From an uncultured Bacilli bacterium (lineage in GTDB: Bacteria; Bacillota_I; Bacilli_A; RF39; UBA660): 64,000 bases of DNA. The stretch's first letter is position 1. Every line of letters begins with the position of its first letter. The stretch is from the NCBI GenBank assembly GCA_934090735.1, contig CAKOJR010000004.1:139499-203498 (forward strand). Direction: 5' to 3'. Positions 42,519-50,375 of the stretch are shown piece after piece. Made by a program: the position numbers and the translations under genes. Under the pieces are notes generated by a model. That model was not told where the DNA came from. It did no database searches and saw only the letters and a list, made by a program, of their open reading frames with translations.

Positions 42519-43400
42519 CTAATAATCTTTAAATCCTAATTCACTTAAATACTTCTCTTTATCACGCCAGTTCTTAATTGTCTTAACATATAATTCTAGA
42601 TAAATCTGTTTATGAAGCATCGCTTCTATATCTCTTCTAGCATAAGTACCTATATTCTTTATCATCTGACCATTATGACCAATAATAATTTTCTTAAGTG
42701 AATCTCTATCAACTATAATATCTACATTAACATTAATAATATCTTTCTTCTCTTCGTACAAAGTAGTGACGCATGTAACAGAATGTGGTACCTCATCATT
42801 AGTTAAATTAAGTATCTTCTCTCTAACTAACTCGCCAATTATAAATCTAACACTAGTATTAGTAAGTGTATCATCATCATAATACTTAATATCATCAGTT
42901 AAATATCTCTTAATAACACTTATTAATCTATTTACATTATCATCTTTGATTGCACTAATTGGTACAATATCAGAAAAATCATAAAGGTCTTTATAAGTAT
43001 TTATTGCTTTAAGTATGCCCTCATTATCTAACTTATCAATTTTATTAAGTACTAAAATAACTGGTGCTGTAACACTTTTTAACGCTTGCGTTATAAACTT
43101 ATCACCTTTACCTAGTGGAGCACTAGCATCTACAACAAATAAAACAGCATCTATATCATCTAGCGACTGATAAGCATCTTGATTAAGAAGTTTTCCCAGT
43201 CTATCTTGAGGCTTATGTAATCCAGGTGTATCTATAAATATAATTTGTGCTTCTTCATCATTATATACACCCTGAATAGCATTTCTAGTAGTACCAGCAA
43301 CATTAGATACGATTGCTAAATGTGTCTTTAACACAGTATTTAAAAGAGTACTCTTTCCTGTATTTGGTCTGCCAATAATACTAACAAATCCACTCTTCAT
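42519..43400 (-). CDS. era: GTPase Era
   Basis: Binds 16S rRNA and assists 30S ribosome assembly. G1 GRPNTGKS, G2 Thr in GTTRNAI, G3 DTPG, G4 NKID, and a C-terminal KH domain (IIVDRDSLKKIIIGHNGQMI followed by the Era-type ending KNWRDK). 293 aa is standard. The start follows GGGAG. It is downstream of the cytidine deaminase pair, as in Bacillus. Confidence 0.97.
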   Translation of the reverse strand: MKSGFVSIIGRPNTGKSTLLNTVLKTHLAIVSNVAGTTRNAIQGVYNDEEAQIIFIDTPGLHKPQDRLGKLLNQDAYQSLDDIDAVLFVVDASAPLGKGDKFITQALKSVTAPVILVLNKIDKLDNEGILKAINTYKDLYDFSDIVPISAIKDDNVNRLISVIKRYLTDDIKYYDDDTLTNTSVRFIIGELVREKILNLTNDEVPHSVTCVTTLYEEKKDIINVNVDIIVDRDSLKKIIIGHNGQMIKNIGTYARRDIEAMLHKQIYLELYVKTIKNWRDKEKYLSELGFKDY

Positions 43401-43413
43401 AAAAAACTCCCTT

Positions 43414-43782
43414 CTAGTAGATATTAAATAATAAATTACCTACCTTTAATATTTTTTCATTTCTATTTAAATCATACAAATATACTAAAGAGCTTGGCTC
43501 CATAAACTCTATTATAACATCTTTATTAAGATATTTTAAGTCATTTATATTGTTTGAACCAACCATTATATATATTTTATCAAAATCTTTTTTTCTGTAT
43601 CCTGCCGTTACTGCTCTAGCAATAGCTGCTTGTTCTGCATATATTGCATCTCTAAAAATATTATTCTTAACTGTAACTCCACCAAAAGTTTCTCCATCTT
43701 TCATAACAACTACACTGCTGAAACATAAAGCATCATGTGGAGCATGAGCATTACTAAGTAATCTCTCTAATTCATTTATCAT
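43414..43782 (-). CDS. Catalytically inactive cytidine deaminase paralogue
   Basis: 122 residues with the cytidine deaminase fold but without the active site. Where the enzyme has Cys-Ala-Glu (zinc Cys and catalytic Glu) this has YAEQAAIARAV, so the zinc ligand is Tyr. The PCxxC zinc motif is replaced by NDLKYLNK. The flanking pattern (GVTVKNNIFRDAIYAEQ; AGYRKKDFDKIYI) aligns with the active neighbour upstream. Its ATG overlaps the active gene by 11 bases with a good GGAGG, so both are made together. A structural partner in a mixed tetramer is plausible (E. coli Cdd carries an inactive half); that is inference. Confidence 0.75.
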   Translation of the reverse strand: MINELERLLSNAHAPHDALCFSSVVVMKDGETFGGVTVKNNIFRDAIYAEQAAIARAVTAGYRKKDFDKIYIMVGSNNINDLKYLNKDVIIEFMEPSSLVYLYDLNRNEKILKVGNLLFNIY

Positions 43783-44164
43783 CTTCTGCCTCCAACTTAA
43801 ATGGATGTGGACACAAATCTTTAACTTTGTATTCTATACACTTTCCCTTATTATTATAGCAAAATATACTAGCATTTTCATCCATAAACTCTACTAATAG
43901 CTCTCTACATAAAAAACAAGGAAGACATATCTCTTTACCACTACCAGCAACATGTAACTCTTTAAAATCTTCTTTCTTATATCCTTCCGCAATAGCTGAA
44001 GCAAAAGCAACTTGTTCCGCACATAAACCATTCTTATATGAAGCGTTTTCAACATTTACTCCAATAAATTCCTGATTATTATGCATAACTAGAATACATG
44101 CAACATTATAATTACTATAAGGGGTATATGCGTTTTTAATTATTAATTTAAGATTCTCAAACAT
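43772..44164 (-). CDS. cdd: Cytidine deaminase
   Basis: Converts cytidine and deoxycytidine to uridine and deoxyuridine. The zinc site is complete: GLCAEQVAFASAI (Cys and catalytic Glu) and CLPCFLCREL (PCxxC). The substrate-binding N in GVNVENASYKNG is present. 130 aa, the normal tetrameric form. Start ATG 44164, 6 bases after GGAGG and just after the dgkA stop; a TTG at 44176 would lie inside dgkA. Order dgkA-cdd-era is as in B. subtilis, but an inactive paralogue is inserted after it. Confidence 0.95.
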   Translation of the reverse strand: MFENLKLIIKNAYTPYSNYNVACILVMHNNQEFIGVNVENASYKNGLCAEQVAFASAIAEGYKKEDFKELHVAGSGKEICLPCFLCRELLVEFMDENASIFCYNNKGKCIEYKVKDLCPHPFKLEAEDDK

Positions 44165-44165
44165 T

Positions 44166-44546
44166 TTATCCTCCAATTACATCTATTAACTTTGGAATAA
44201 ATACAATAAGTCCTATTATTGCTGCTGTAATACTTAACACAAGAGTATGAGCAGCAGCCGTATCTTTAGCATTTTCTGCATACTTATTATAATCCTTAGT
44301 AACTAAATCAACCAAATTCTCAATGCAAGTATTAAGCACTTCTGCCCCAATAACAAGACCAATCGCGAATATAAGAATAATCCACTCTAAAGAGCTAACA
44401 TTAAATAAAAAACCACATATTATTACAAGAATAGCAACTACAACATGCACTTTCATATTATCTTCATTCTTATAAACTTTACCTAAACCTTTAAATGCAT
44501 ACTTAAATGCACTTTTAAGTCTTTTAAGAGAGAATGCCTTTTTCAT
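44166..44546 (-). CDS. dgkA: Undecaprenol/diacylglycerol kinase
   Basis: Small integral membrane kinase of the DgkA/UdpK family; recycles undecaprenol for wall synthesis in Gram-positives. Three membrane segments and the family motif spread over GAEVLNTCIENLVDL and AKDTAAAHTLVLS, with the catalytic Glu in the first. 126 aa is typical. The start overlaps the end of ybeY by 23 bases; AAGGAG lies 7 bases before the ATG. Confidence 0.93.
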   Translation of the reverse strand: MKKAFSLKRLKSAFKYAFKGLGKVYKNEDNMKVHVVVAILVIICGFLFNVSSLEWIILIFAIGLVIGAEVLNTCIENLVDLVTKDYNKYAENAKDTAAAHTLVLSITAAIIGLIVFIPKLIDVIGG

Positions 44547-44964
44547 TTAAAATCTCCTTCTGTAAATCAAACATTTCTTTTTCTTCTTTCTCTCCTAAGG
44601 TATGATCATAACCAAGCAAATGTAAAAGTCCATGAACTCCTAAAAAAGATAACTCTCTTTTTTCACTATGACCATACTCTACCGCTTGCTCTTTCATCTT
44701 AGGTATACTTATATAAATATCCCCTAAAATATTAACTGGTCCAGGAAATGCTCCCCCATCATTTAAAGCAAAGCTTAAAACGTCAGTCGTTCTATCAATA
44801 TCACGATAAGTCTTATTTAAATAATGTACTTCTTCATCATCAGTTAATATAACACTAGCAGAAGCGTTTTCTATATTAAGCTTCTCCAAAGTATAATTAA
44901 GTACATCTATTAAATAATCATAATCACCATATCCATATTTATCAGTAATCTCTATATCATTCAT
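44524..44964 (-). CDS. ybeY: Endoribonuclease YbeY (rRNA maturation)
   Basis: Zinc metalloprotein acting in 16S rRNA 3'-end maturation and ribosome quality control. The zinc motif HGLLHLLGYDH is intact, preceded by RTTDVLSFAL and GDIYIS. 146 aa with ATG 44964, after GGAGTGAG; a longer frame from 45024 would overlap the upstream vanZ-like gene with no ribosome-binding site. It overlaps the vanZ-like stop by 4 bases (ATGA). In Bacillus phoH and pgpH precede ybeY; here a VanZ-family gene takes that place. Confidence 0.95.
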   Translation of the reverse strand: MNDIEITDKYGYGDYDYLIDVLNYTLEKLNIENASASVILTDDEEVHYLNKTYRDIDRTTDVLSFALNDGGAFPGPVNILGDIYISIPKMKEQAVEYGHSEKRELSFLGVHGLLHLLGYDHTLGEKEEKEMFDLQKEILNEKGILS

Positions 44965-45572
44965 AATCTCACTCCATATAAATTTAATATTATTACAACT
45001 AAAACCATAATAGTTATAATACATAATAAGTTAAGCAATAAATTATTTTTTAAAGCATCAGGATACTTTCTAAGTAATTTCTTTGTTATAAGAAATGTGA
45101 CATACCCACACGCTCCACCAATAACATTTAATATAATATCATCTATATCAAAACTTCTACCAATTGCTGACTGTATAGTTTCAATACTTGTACTCGTAAT
45201 AACTGTAATAAGTAAATTATATTTAATACTCGGAAGCTTGCAATAATAACTTACAAAATAACCAAATGGTACAAATAATAAAATATTACCAATCACATTC
45301 CTATAAAATAATTTACTATTTAAACTATACCTAAACATTTCCTTAAAAGGTATAAAGTTATTTGAATAAGATTCAAAATCAGTACTTGTTACTAGCTCAA
45401 ACAAAAGTAAAATATAAATAATAAATGATAAAGACAAAAGCTCTTTATATAAGATAAACTTCTTTTGATTAACTTTCAAATACACTAAACGTAACGTTAT
45501 TAAAACTATTAAAAATAGTGCAAGCATTGGCCATAACTCAATAAGTAAATTAATTGCTTTGGTTGGTATCAT
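44961..45572 (-). CDS. VanZ-family membrane protein
   Basis: 203 residues with about five membrane segments. VanZ pattern: FIPFKEMFRYSLN, NVIGNILLFVPFGYF, and SIETIQSAIGRSFDIDDIIL with NVIGGACGY. VanZ is linked to low-level teicoplanin resistance in enterococci; the chromosomal homologues have no settled role. It overlaps yqfD (23 bases) upstream and ybeY (4 bases) downstream, so it is part of the operon. It is an intact relative of the broken copy at 10728-11228. Confidence 0.88.
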   Translation of the reverse strand: MIPTKAINLLIELWPMLALFLIVLITLRLVYLKVNQKKFILYKELLSLSFIIYILLLFELVTSTDFESYSNNFIPFKEMFRYSLNSKLFYRNVIGNILLFVPFGYFVSYYCKLPSIKYNLLITVITSTSIETIQSAIGRSFDIDDIILNVIGGACGYVTFLITKKLLRKYPDALKNNLLLNLLCIITIMVLVVIILNLYGVRL

Positions 45573-46692
45573 TTATATCACTTTCCTCAAAGTAAGAGTA
45601 CGCATTAATTAATTCATTTGTAATAACAAATACTCTATATTTAATTGTACTATTATTTTCTTCTTTTTTCAAAACTTTTTGATAAGTAATTTCACCTTTT
45701 CCATTAAGTTTTTTATCAAACTCTTCTTTTAGACGACTTAAAGCATATTCATCATCCGTTTTAGTCTTAATTATCTCTACCTCTTCTTCCCTATAAATTT
45801 TAATCTTTATACCAAATATTTTAATCTCTTTAATATTCTTCTGTCTAAAATTTTGATATTTATTTCTTAAAAGAATCTTATTACCTACATTAAGATTGTA
45901 TCTTTTCTTACCAGTTAGCTTCTCATTAGAAATTTCTTTAGGTATCTCTACACTAGATTCATACCACACGTTACCATAAACACTACCACTAGCACTAGTA
46001 ACACCTTTAACTTCATCATATAAAGTAATTTTACCTGATATTAACACAGTGCCCTTCTTAACATACTCTCCTTGTCTAACCAAAACATTACCCTTATTAC
46101 TAATAACTTTCGTAATATAAGCATCTTTACTAGCAACTATATCTCTAGGCTTATCACTTACCTCTTCACTTTTAATAATTCTTTCTTCAGCCCTAACAAT
46201 ATACTTCATGCCATCTTTCTTAATACTAACCCACTCTAAATTATTTTTATTATCAGCTAAAATCTTTTTGGTAATACTATCTAACTCTTCAAAAGAATAT
46301 GCTAAACTAAACTTCTTAACATTATTCTTATCAAGCTCCTCCTCAAGTAAACGTCTAACCCCACTATTAGAATGAATAATCTCTATATCAACAATATAAT
46401 TAGTAAGTAAATTCATCCAAATAAAAGCCAAAAGAATAACCATTATATAAAACATATTATCTTTAATTATTTTCTTAATATTTAACATACCATCATACTT
46501 AATTACTCTTATCTTAGAATAATAATTAAGCCTTTTTATCTTAAGATAATCCTTAACATCTATTAAAACAATAATCTTATCTTTCTTATAGCTTATATTA
46601 TATAAATTAATATTATTATCAATACATTTCTTTATAAAACGATTAATCTCATTACTTACCTCTAAATAAATTCTCTTATTCATATTTGACAC
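45550..46692 (-). CDS. yqfD: Sporulation protein YqfD
   Basis: Mother-cell membrane protein needed for sporulation in Bacillus; molecular role unresolved. A cytoplasmic N-terminal domain (MNKRIYLEVSNEINRFIKKC) is followed by one membrane segment (FYIMVILLAFIWMNLL), then an extracytoplasmic part with DIEIIHSNSGVRRLLEEEL, PRDIVASKDAYI, VRQGEYVKKGTVLISG and YGNVWYESSVEIP, the YqfD hallmarks. About 380 aa, as in Bacillus. Start uncertain: GTG 46692 lies 9 bases after GGGAG, while ATG 46683 is the first residue of the conserved part. It overlaps yqfC, its usual partner. Confidence 0.92.
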   Translation of the reverse strand: MSNMNKRIYLEVSNEINRFIKKCIDNNINLYNISYKKDKIIVLIDVKDYLKIKRLNYYSKIRVIKYDGMLNIKKIIKDNMFYIMVILLAFIWMNLLTNYIVDIEIIHSNSGVRRLLEEELDKNNVKKFSLAYSFEELDSITKKILADNKNNLEWVSIKKDGMKYIVRAEERIIKSEEVSDKPRDIVASKDAYITKVISNKGNVLVRQGEYVKKGTVLISGKITLYDEVKGVTSASGSVYGNVWYESSVEIPKEISNEKLTGKKRYNLNVGNKILLRNKYQNFRQKNIKEIKIFGIKIKIYREEEVEIIKTKTDDEYALSRLKEEFDKKLNGKGEITYQKVLKKEENNSTIKYRVFVITNELINAYSYFEESDINDTNQSN

Positions 46693-46909
46693 TTTTAATA
46701 TCTCCCTCAATAAGTAACTCTCTAGTCATTAACTTCTTAATCTTTAAATCCGCGCCATTAATACATATCTTCTTATCACAAGCCTTTAAAGTAATAGAAC
46801 TCTTACCAAAAGAAATAATCACTTCATAATTATAAATATAAACATAATTATCATACAAACAAATATAATAATTCTTATCCCTTAAAGCATTATCTATCAC
46901 ATTTAGCAT
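46676..46909 (-). CDS. yqfC: Sporulation protein YqfC
   Basis: 77 residues. The YqfC pattern is a run of short beta strands: YEVIISFGKSSITLK, ICINGADLKIKKLMTRELLI, then EGDIKSVKYE. It is sigma-E-dependent in Bacillus and always precedes yqfD. I start at ATG 46909 after GGTG; GTG codons at 46921 and 46918 would overlap that site. First gene of the yqfC-yqfD-vanZ-ybeY-dgkA-cdd-era operon. No clear sigma-E promoter was found in the 45 bases upstream. Confidence 0.88.
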   Translation of the reverse strand: MLNVIDNALRDKNYYICLYDNYVYIYNYEVIISFGKSSITLKACDKKICINGADLKIKKLMTRELLIEGDIKSVKYE

Positions 46910-46953
46910 AATATTCACCACTTAATTATATGAAAACATATTCTTTAATAGAC

Positions 46954-46978
46954 AAAAAAGATAGGTATTAAACCTATC
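46954..46978 (-). terminator. Terminator after surface protein A
   Basis: GATAGGT pairs with ACCTATC across a 5-base loop, followed by a T-run on the minus strand; it starts at the stop codon, about 65 bases downstream of the putative variable region. Confidence 0.85.
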
Positions 46979-48911
46979 AATTAACAACGTAAGGATCTTC
47001 TGATGTACCAGCTCCACCTGAAATTGTAGTAGATGAGACAAGACTGATAGCAGGTCGCAAACCAAAGTTGGCGCCAACGCCGTAGTTGTATAAACCACCC
47101 GAATACACGCTCCAAACGCTAGTGCCACCATCAGTGAAGATGCAAGGCGACAAAGACCACCAATAACTTTCTCCAGTATTCTCCTGTAAATATGTAGAAC
47201 TATTATAAGTATAAGCAACAAAACCAGAGAATGTTATTTCATCTGCTGTTAATAATCCTATTTTATATGTTAAGTGACCATTTCCATTCGTTGTATCATC
47301 AACAGTAAACTTAGATAACTTTCCACCATTATTATCATTTGGACATTTTAACGCAGGCTGTTTAGTAGAACTCAATCTATTATATGTTGTATATTTTGTG
47401 TCATTTTTTCCATAACCGAGTCCTATACTTACTGTACTCTTATCATTACACCATATTGTATCTGCTAATTTATCAGCATATGAAACCAAATTATTTGTAT
47501 ACCACGTTTCTAAATTAGTAAGGATTGTACTTTTATTAGTATTCGCATGTGTACCCGTATAATCAGATGCACCTGCCTGCCCATACATAAAACCCATATA
47601 TGCGTTATCATCATAATTTGAATTAAATGTACTTATATATGAACTTCCAGAATACTTTGCGAATGCCGCAGTAGTACTATTATTTGATGCAGTGCAAGGA
47701 CTAGAAGAACTACTTGTATTATCATTATGAAGTACTAATTTAATTGAACCATCACCATTTACTCTAACTATTCGCCAGCATTTATTTGCAAACTGTACAT
47801 AATTATTTTTTACTGCTCCTCTAAAATAATATGAAGTTCCATAATCATCTTCTGCACTTGCTAGAAGTGCTTCAGTCGTATTTTTATTTGATGTTATTTC
47901 TTTGTAAACAAAACTACTTGATGTAGCACTTACTACATAATATACACTGCTTAAATTAGTTGTAGTTTTCATTGTTCCTGCTGTACTTGAACCATTACTA
48001 GATGCTGATGAACTAGCAAAATATTTACCAACTAAACTAGAAAACGAATTTGCGTATATATCACTTGTTACGGCTGTTCCGGTTAAATTAAACTTTAGAC
48101 CATTTGCTTCGTACCCTGTACCATACGTAAAATAATATGCTTGGTATGTCGATGATACACTAGTAGTTGATGTATTCGTTATATCATCTTTTGTATGAGC
48201 ACTAACTTCACTACCCGGTGTTGTAAGAGGTGTTTTTAGTTCATTAGTATTTCTTATCGATGCAAGTAGTGTACCATCTACTGCCTCATACCATCCATCT
48301 GGTGCAGGTGCTGGTTCATTACTAGCACTACTTACTACTACTATTTTACCTGCCCAGTTTTTATTTAAGCCTTGTTCTAATGTAGTCTCACCATCCATCC
48401 ACACTCTTAAATCGTAACTCTTCTCTTCATTAGCACTTAACCCTGTACTAACAATAATATAACCTTTTCTATCATTTTCCAAATCTGTTAACGTCTGATT
48501 TCCTAATACTTTAGAAGCACCACTTGTTGTATCTTTAGGTGACACATTAACTTTCATATAACTGTCTTTTAAATAAGATGAACTAGTACTTTCCCTATAA
48601 GTACTATCTATAGTAATATATACTTTAACATAACTATCGCAATTGTTCTTTAAAGTAAAAGTAAATGGTGTTTGTTTAAGTCCATCTTCATCACTTATCG
48701 GAAACGCATCTGTTAATTCTATTTTAGATGTATCTTCAGTAAGTGTGGTATTAAAACAAGTTCTAGATGCTAGAGTGTTATCTTCGCTTTGACTTAAATA
48801 TAATCTAAACCACGCAAATGATACACCTATTATGCATATTACTGTTACAAGTAATCCATAGTATATTCCAAGTTTCTTTTTCGATTTTTCAACATTATTT
48901 TTCTCTTCCAT
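46977..48911 (-). CDS. Large membrane-anchored surface protein A with putative variable lectin-like end
   Basis: 644 residues, paralogue of the protein at 20435-22342. Cytoplasmic start, one membrane segment leading into FAWFRLYLSQS, and an N-terminal beta domain nearly identical to the paralogue (LTDAFPISDEDGLKQTPFTF). Ser/Thr-rich middle. The C-terminal C-type-lectin-like domain has CWRIVRVNGDGSIKLVLHN, SYWWSLSP, VWSVYSGG and GLRPAISLVSS before a GTSEDPYVVN end. The coding of the last domain changes sharply at 47045-47162 to GC-rich NNC codons, as in variable regions of diversity-generating retroelements. It has its own promoter and terminator; ribosome-binding site AGGAAG. Confidence 0.8.
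   Translation of the reverse strand: MEEKNNVEKSKKKLGIYYGLLVTVICIIGVSFAWFRLYLSQSEDNTLASRTCFNTTLTEDTSKIELTDAFPISDEDGLKQTPFTFTLKNNCDSYVKVYITIDSTYRESTSSSYLKDSYMKVNVSPKDTTSGASKVLGNQTLTDLENDRKGYIIVSTGLSANEEKSYDLRVWMDGETTLEQGLNKNWAGKIVVVSSASNEPAPAPDGWYEAVDGTLLASIRNTNELKTPLTTPGSEVSAHTKDDITNTSTTSVSSTYQAYYFTYGTGYEANGLKFNLTGTAVTSDIYANSFSSLVGKYFASSSASSNGSSTAGTMKTTTNLSSVYYVVSATSSSFVYKEITSNKNTTEALLASAEDDYGTSYYFRGAVKNNYVQFANKCWRIVRVNGDGSIKLVLHNDNTSSSSSPCTASNNSTTAAFAKYSGSSYISTFNSNYDDNAYMGFMYGQAGASDYTGTHANTNKSTILTNLETWYTNNLVSYADKLADTIWCNDKSTVSIGLGYGKNDTKYTTYNRLSSTKQPALKCPNDNNGGKLSKFTVDDTTNGNGHLTYKIGLLTADEITFSGFVAYTYNSSTYLQENTGESYWWSLSPCIFTDGGTSVWSVYSGGLYNYGVGANFGLRPAISLVSSTTISGGAGTSEDPYVVN
47045..47162 (-). 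other. Putative hypervariable (DGR-type) segment in surface protein A
   Basis: The line 47041-47160 contains 62 G or C in 120 bases by hand count (52%), against about 32% in the corresponding part of the paralogue near 20.5-20.64 kb. On the coding strand many codons end in C (TGC, ATC, TTC, GGC, AGC, TAC, AAC, GCC), which are rare elsewhere in this genome, and they fall on the loop positions of the WS-x-SP...VW-x-V...RPA fold. This is what adenine mutagenesis of AAC codons in a template repeat gives. No template or reverse transcriptase is in the window. Confidence 0.55.
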
Positions 48912-48936
48912 ACACGCTTCCTATCCTTCTATTAAA

Positions 48937-48965
48937 ATTATATAATATATTCGTTTTGAAGTCTA
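48937..48965 (-). promoter_or_regulatory. Promoter of surface protein A
   Basis: TAGACT (48960-48965), 17 bases, TATAAT (48937-48942) on the minus strand. The sequence around the -10 box matches that before surface protein B. Confidence 0.6.
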
Positions 48966-48990
48966 GAATTCTTTATTTATTTTAAATAAA

Positions 48991-49015
48991 GAAAAAATCA
49001 CGATTACTCGTGATT
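48991..49015 (-). terminator. rpsU-yqeY terminator
   Basis: AATCACGA pairs with TCGTGATT, with a 4-base loop and a T-run on the minus strand, overlapping the yqeY stop. Confidence 0.88.
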
Positions 49016-49454
49016 ATGATAACTTTTCTTTTACAATTGAACTAACCTTTTTCATATCAGCTGCAGCCCCACATTTTGCAGATACTGCTTTAATTACCAT
49101 ACCCATACCTTTCATTCCATCTGGTTTAAGTTCAGTAATTATTTCATCTATTATTTTAGTTAATTCTTCATCGCTTAATTCTTCTGGAAGATACTTACTT
49201 AGTATATCAATCTCTTTTTGAAGATTATCAGCTAAATCTTTACGATCATAACTTAAATACTCTTCCATTGATGTCTTACGTGTCTTAACTTGTTTCTTAA
49301 TTACAGACATAATATCATCATCAGTTAATTCATGCTTTTCTCCATTTGTTTGTTCATAGATTATTGCACTCTTTAACATTCTAAGTACTGATAAAGTAAA
49401 CTTATCTCCACTCTTCATAGCTGCTACTAAATCATTATTAACTTTTTCAAACAT
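49014..49454 (-). CDS. yqeY: YqeY (GatB/YqeY domain) protein
   Basis: 146 residues, the GatB/YqeY tRNA-binding-like domain alone. It may support amidotransferase or tRNA handling; its role is not firmly known. Pattern: LRMLKSAIIYEQTNGEKHEL, ILSKYLPEELSDEEL, GMKGMGMVIKAVSAKCGAAAD. It follows rpsU by 11 bases, the standard rpsU-yqeY pair of Bacilli. Confidence 0.93.
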   Translation of the reverse strand: MFEKVNNDLVAAMKSGDKFTLSVLRMLKSAIIYEQTNGEKHELTDDDIMSVIKKQVKTRKTSMEEYLSYDRKDLADNLQKEIDILSKYLPEELSDEELTKIIDEIITELKPDGMKGMGMVIKAVSAKCGAAADMKKVSSIVKEKLS

Positions 49455-49465
49455 TGCTATTCTCC

Positions 49466-49657
49466 TTAGTCTCTATTACGATTCTTTTTACGAGAGTTCT
49501 TAATCATTTCTTTTAATTCATTTCTTCTACGAACTCCTGGTTTTTCGTAGCATTTATGCTTTTTAAGTTCAGAAGGGACTCCGCTACGGGCAACTTTGAT
49601 CTTAAATCTTTTAAGTGCATTGTCAACATTACCATTTCTAACTTCTACCTTAGTCAT
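49466..49657 (-). CDS. rpsU: Ribosomal protein S21
   Basis: Small basic 30S protein: MTKVEVRNGNVDNALKRFKI, ARSGVPSELKKHKCYEKPG, then an Arg/Lys tail. 63 aa. ATG 49657, 7 bases after AAAGGAGG; an upstream in-frame start at 49675 would cover that site. It has a strong own promoter and forms an operon with yqeY. Confidence 0.97.
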   Translation of the reverse strand: MTKVEVRNGNVDNALKRFKIKVARSGVPSELKKHKCYEKPGVRRRNELKEMIKNSRKKNRNRD

Positions 49658-49685
49658 TATAATCCCTCCTTTCAAAACTATAAGT

Positions 49686-49714
49686 ATTATATCATTATAT
49701 TTTTTTTACTGCAA
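49686..49714 (-). promoter_or_regulatory. rpsU promoter
   Basis: TTGCAG (49709-49714), 17 bases, extended -10 TGATATAAT (TATAAT at 49686-49691) on the minus strand. Confidence 0.75.
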
Positions 49715-49737
49715 TAAAAATATTTCATTTTTAAACG

Positions 49738-49762
49738 AAAAAAAGCCTTAGTGGCTCTTAGT
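49738..49762 (-). terminator. Probable rpmF terminator
   Basis: A short AGCC/GGCT stem with flanking A-T pairs, then a T-run on the minus strand, next to the rpmF stop. The stem is weak. Confidence 0.4.
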
Positions 49763-49943
49763 TTTCTTCTGTCTTATTAAGAACGTCTTTTCCTTTGTAG
49801 AAACCACATTTAGTACATGCACGATGAGGTTTAATTGGTTCTCCACAATTTGGACAATTAATGAATCCTGCTGCTACCTTTTTAAGGTGAGTACGACGCA
49901 TTCTTTTTTTAGTTTTACTTGTTCTTCTAAATGGAACTGCCAT
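49758..49943 (-). CDS. rpmF: Ribosomal protein L32
   Basis: 61 residues: MAVPFRRTSKTKKRMRRTHL and a zinc ribbon with two CxxC pairs (CPNCGEPIKPHRACTKCG), the zinc-binding form of L32. It follows the DUF177 gene by 26 bases, the conserved ylbN-rpmF pair. Confidence 0.97.
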   Translation of the reverse strand: MAVPFRRTSKTKKRMRRTHLKKVAAGFINCPNCGEPIKPHRACTKCGFYKGKDVLNKTEEN

Positions 49944-49969
49944 AGTTAGTCACTCCTTCCATACCTTTG

Positions 49970-50374
49970 TTAGTTTTCTTCTACGCTCCAGCCTTTACCA
50001 CTAGAGGTTTCTAAATGAACTCCCTCTTTAACAACTTTAATCGGAATTTCCAATACAATATTTTCCCATAAAATATCAGATAAATCAAGATAAAAATTAT
50101 TATTTATGTTATTTTCACCAATTATTTCTTCTATTTTAGTTGCAAATGGTACTTCTACCTCTTCCAAACTTATTGCACATGGTAAGTACATCTTACCAGA
50201 TAAATCTAAATCTAGCTCAATCTCATCTTCATAATTGATTATTGCTTTTCCATGAACACTCACATCTTCTAATCTAATTATACCAGCACTTTTAAGTCTT
50301 TCTTCTGGAAAAGTAATAACACCATCAACATCTACAGATGCTAAAGAGTATAACTTTCTTAAATCTATCTTCAT
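49970..50374 (-). CDS. ylbN: DUF177/YceD family protein
   Basis: 134 residues, beta-rich. YceD/DUF177 proteins are linked to 23S rRNA processing or accumulation and nearly always precede rpmF, as here. Pattern: ISVHGKA-type strand (VSVHGKAIINYEDEIELDLD), LPCAISLEEVEVPF, and LEIPIKVVKEG near the end. It starts one base after the yneF stop, so yneF-ylbN-rpmF form one unit. Confidence 0.87.
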   Translation of the reverse strand: MKIDLRKLYSLASVDVDGVITFPEERLKSAGIIRLEDVSVHGKAIINYEDEIELDLDLSGKMYLPCAISLEEVEVPFATKIEEIIGENNINNNFYLDLSDILWENIVLEIPIKVVKEGVHLETSSGKGWSVEEN

Positions 50375-50375
50375 A

